Below, piece after piece: positions 5,088 through 6,109 of a DNA stretch of 6,109 bases; the stretch's first letter is position 1, and each line of letters begins with the position of its first letter. This stretch comes from Acidimicrobiaceae bacterium (GTDB lineage Bacteria; Actinomycetota; Acidimicrobiia; Acidimicrobiales; Bog-793), in the NCBI GenBank assembly GCA_027306715.1, contig DAHUZG010000131.1, positions 1 through 6,109 of the forward strand. The letters are read 5' to 3'. The position numbers and the translations under genes were made by a program. Below the pieces are notes generated by a model, which made no database searches, was not told the DNA's origin, and worked only from the letters and a program-made list of their open reading frames with translations.

Positions 5088-5662
5088 GGCGCGCCGGCAA
5101 GCAGCTGCTTGGCGCGCACGAAGTCGGCCCGCATCTGCGCCAGCACGAGCCCACCGCTGCGAAGCGCCGCAGCCGGGTGAAACGTAGGCACGAGATAGCC
5201 CCCGGCGAAGGCGTAGGAGCTGCCGCGAAGGCGCGTCACCCCTTCGCTCGTCTGCAGCAGGCTTCGGGTGGCGAAGTTGCCGAGAGTCACCACGACCGCC
5301 GGGGCGACGAGCTCGAGCTGGCCGGCAAGGAAGTGCGAGCAGGCCGCCACTTCTGCAGGAAGAGGGTCGCGATTGTCAGGAGGGCGGCACTTGACCACGT
5401 TGCACACATAGCAGTCGTCGCGCCCCATGCCGAGCTCCTCGACGATCAGCCGGTCGAGCAGCCGGCCGGAGCGACCCACGAACGGCTCGCCGGCGAGATC
5501 CTCGTCGCGGCCCGGTCCCTCGCCGACGAACATCACCCTGGCGCTCGGATCGCCGCTGGCGAAGACGGCGTGGGTCCGCCCGGCGGCGAGGGGGCAGGCG
5601 GTGCAGGCGCCCGCCTCTGTCGCCAGCGCCGAGAGCGCCGACCACCGCGTGCCGGAGCTCAC
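5084..5662 (-). CDS. Family 4 uracil-DNA glycosylase (4Fe-4S)
   Basis: This enzyme removes uracil from DNA, starting base excision repair of deaminated cytosine, which matters in a GC-rich genome. The 192-residue protein has the family 4 (UDGa) layout: CTAC (Cys20, Cys23), GEGPGRDEDLAGEPFVGRSG (47-66, the GEAPG-type motif), NVVKCRPPDNRDPLP (88-102, Cys92), Cys108, and the FHPAA motif (161-165) in the active site. Cys20, Cys23, Cys92 and Cys108 have the spacing expected for the [4Fe-4S] ligands (C-x2-C, then C-x15-C). The segment after HPAA is shorter than in Thermus thermophilus UDGa. Two additional cysteines, Cys84 and Cys87, are not expected ligands. The start is GTG at 5662, fused to the alr stop as GTGA; the frame stays open upstream across alr but without family similarity. 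It lies between alr and tsaE, where the mycobacterial block has none as I recall it. Confidence 0.93.
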   Translation of the reverse strand: MSSGTRWSALSALATEAGACTACPLAAGRTHAVFASGDPSARVMFVGEGPGRDEDLAGEPFVGRSGRLLDRLIVEELGMGRDDCYVCNVVKCRPPDNRDPLPAEVAACSHFLAGQLELVAPAVVVTLGNFATRSLLQTSEGVTRLRGSSYAFAGGYLVPTFHPAAALRSGGLVLAQMRADFVRAKQLLAGAP

Positions 5663-6109
5663 CGGGCGACCGGGGCCGCCGGGTGCTCGAGGACGACGCG
5701 GGGGACCCGCGGGCCGATCCCGCAGAGCACCTCGTAGCTGACCGTCTCGAGCCAGCTCGCCCAGTCCTCGGCGGTGATCGTGGCGCCGTCCGGGGTGCCG
5801 ATCAGCACGACCTCGTCGCCAGCACGGACGTCTTCCTCCGGGCCGCAATCGACGAGCAGCTGATCCATCGTCACCGTGCCGGCGATGGGCCGGCGCCGGC
5901 CGTTGACGATGACGGCGCCACCGCCCCCGAACAGCCGGCGCGGCACCCCGTCGTGGTAGCCGGCCGGCACGACGGCGACGAACGAGTCCCGCTCGAGCGG
6001 GCGGGCGAGGCCGTAGCTGAGGGCCTCCCCGGCAGCGAGGCGGCGCACGAGGTGAACCCGTGCCTTCCACGAGAGCGCCGGGCGCAACCCCGGGGCGAGC
6101 CCGGCGAGC
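5659..6109 (-). CDS. alr: Alanine racemase, C-terminal part (5' end outside window)
   Basis: Alanine racemase is a PLP enzyme that interconverts L- and D-alanine to supply peptidoglycan precursors. Only the last 149 residues are present; the frame is open to the window edge, so the PLP-binding barrel and its lysine lie outside. What is visible is the C-terminal beta domain with linker: LRPALSWKARV, then AGEALSYG with the Tyr equivalent to the second catalytic base (Tyr265 in Geobacillus stearothermophilus), VVPAGYHDGVPR, VNGRRRPIAGTVTMDQLLVDCG including the Met-Asp of the active-site entrance, GDEVVLIG, and the family ending SYEVLCGIGPRVPR. The TGA stop overlaps the udg GTG by four bases. Nothing suggests truncation other than the window edge. 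Confidence 0.96.
   Translation of the reverse strand, partial: LAGLAPGLRPALSWKARVHLVRRLAAGEALSYGLARPLERDSFVAVVPAGYHDGVPRRLFGGGGAVIVNGRRRPIAGTVTMDQLLVDCGPEEDVRAGDEVVLIGTPDGATITAEDWASWLETVSYEVLCGIGPRVPRVVLEHPAAPVAR

Noticed and set aside
5099..5110. Perfect 12-base palindrome AAGCAGCTGCTT near the end of udg
   Set aside because: It codes for conserved-looking C-terminal residues of the glycosylase, has no partner copy in the window, and is short enough to occur by chance.
4558..5154. Upstream extension of the tsaB reading frame through tsaE, suggesting a fusion protein
   Set aside because: The extension is Arg/Ala/Gly-rich shadow of tsaE in another frame. TsaB similarity starts exactly at the GTG at 4557.
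1..6109. Hidden defence, mobile or phage-related system
   Set aside because: Every coding stretch belongs to a recognised housekeeping family, all co-directional and tightly packed; no transposase, integrase, terminal repeats, CRISPR repeats or tRNA genes were seen on either strand.

Overview
This GC-rich window comes from a bacterial chromosome, most likely an actinomycete-type (Actinomycetota) organism, possibly class Acidimicrobiia. The phylum follows from base composition, from GTG starts, and above all from gene order: alr, tsaE, tsaB, rimI, tsaD, groES, groEL matches, from memory, the order of the alr-Rv3422c-Rv3421c-rimI-gcp-groES-groEL1 block of Mycobacterium tuberculosis. The class is only a guess. 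All eight genes lie on the minus strand, so transcription runs from high to low coordinates.

Region 6109-3186 (read leftwards) is the upstream operon. It holds the 3' part of alanine racemase (alr), a family 4 iron-sulfur uracil-DNA glycosylase, tsaE, tsaB, rimI and then tsaD. The genes are packed very tightly. Three consecutive junctions (alr/udg, udg/tsaE, tsaE/tsaB) are the same 4-base GTGA overlap, tsaB/rimI overlap by 8 bases (with the start chosen here), and rimI/tsaD are 24 bases apart. TsaB, TsaD and TsaE are the proteins that transfer threonylcarbamoyl to A37 of ANN-decoding tRNAs (t6A); TsaC, which makes the threonylcarbamoyl-AMP, is not in the window. RimI is the N-terminal acetyltransferase usually encoded beside tsaB/tsaD. 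The uracil-DNA glycosylase is the one gene not in the mycobacterial block as I recall it.

Region 2153-1945 is the only substantial non-coding stretch. It contains a C-rich (transcript sense) segment just after tsaD, a probable extended -10 promoter, a perfect CIRCE operator for the heat-shock repressor HrcA, and a strong AGGAGG ribosome binding site. Region 1944-32 is the heat-shock chaperonin operon groES-groEL, whose two genes overlap by one base (TGATG). Bases 1-31 lie downstream of groEL and show no clear gene or terminator.

This is a housekeeping region. I see no mobile element, RNA gene, CRISPR, toxin-antitoxin or phage-defence system, and I do not think it hides a new system. The points worth a second look are the serial GTGA couplings, the udg insertion, the TGATG groES-groEL overlap, the atypical GroEL tail, the low-complexity insert in TsaB with its long hairpin, and the modified acetyl-CoA loop of RimI.
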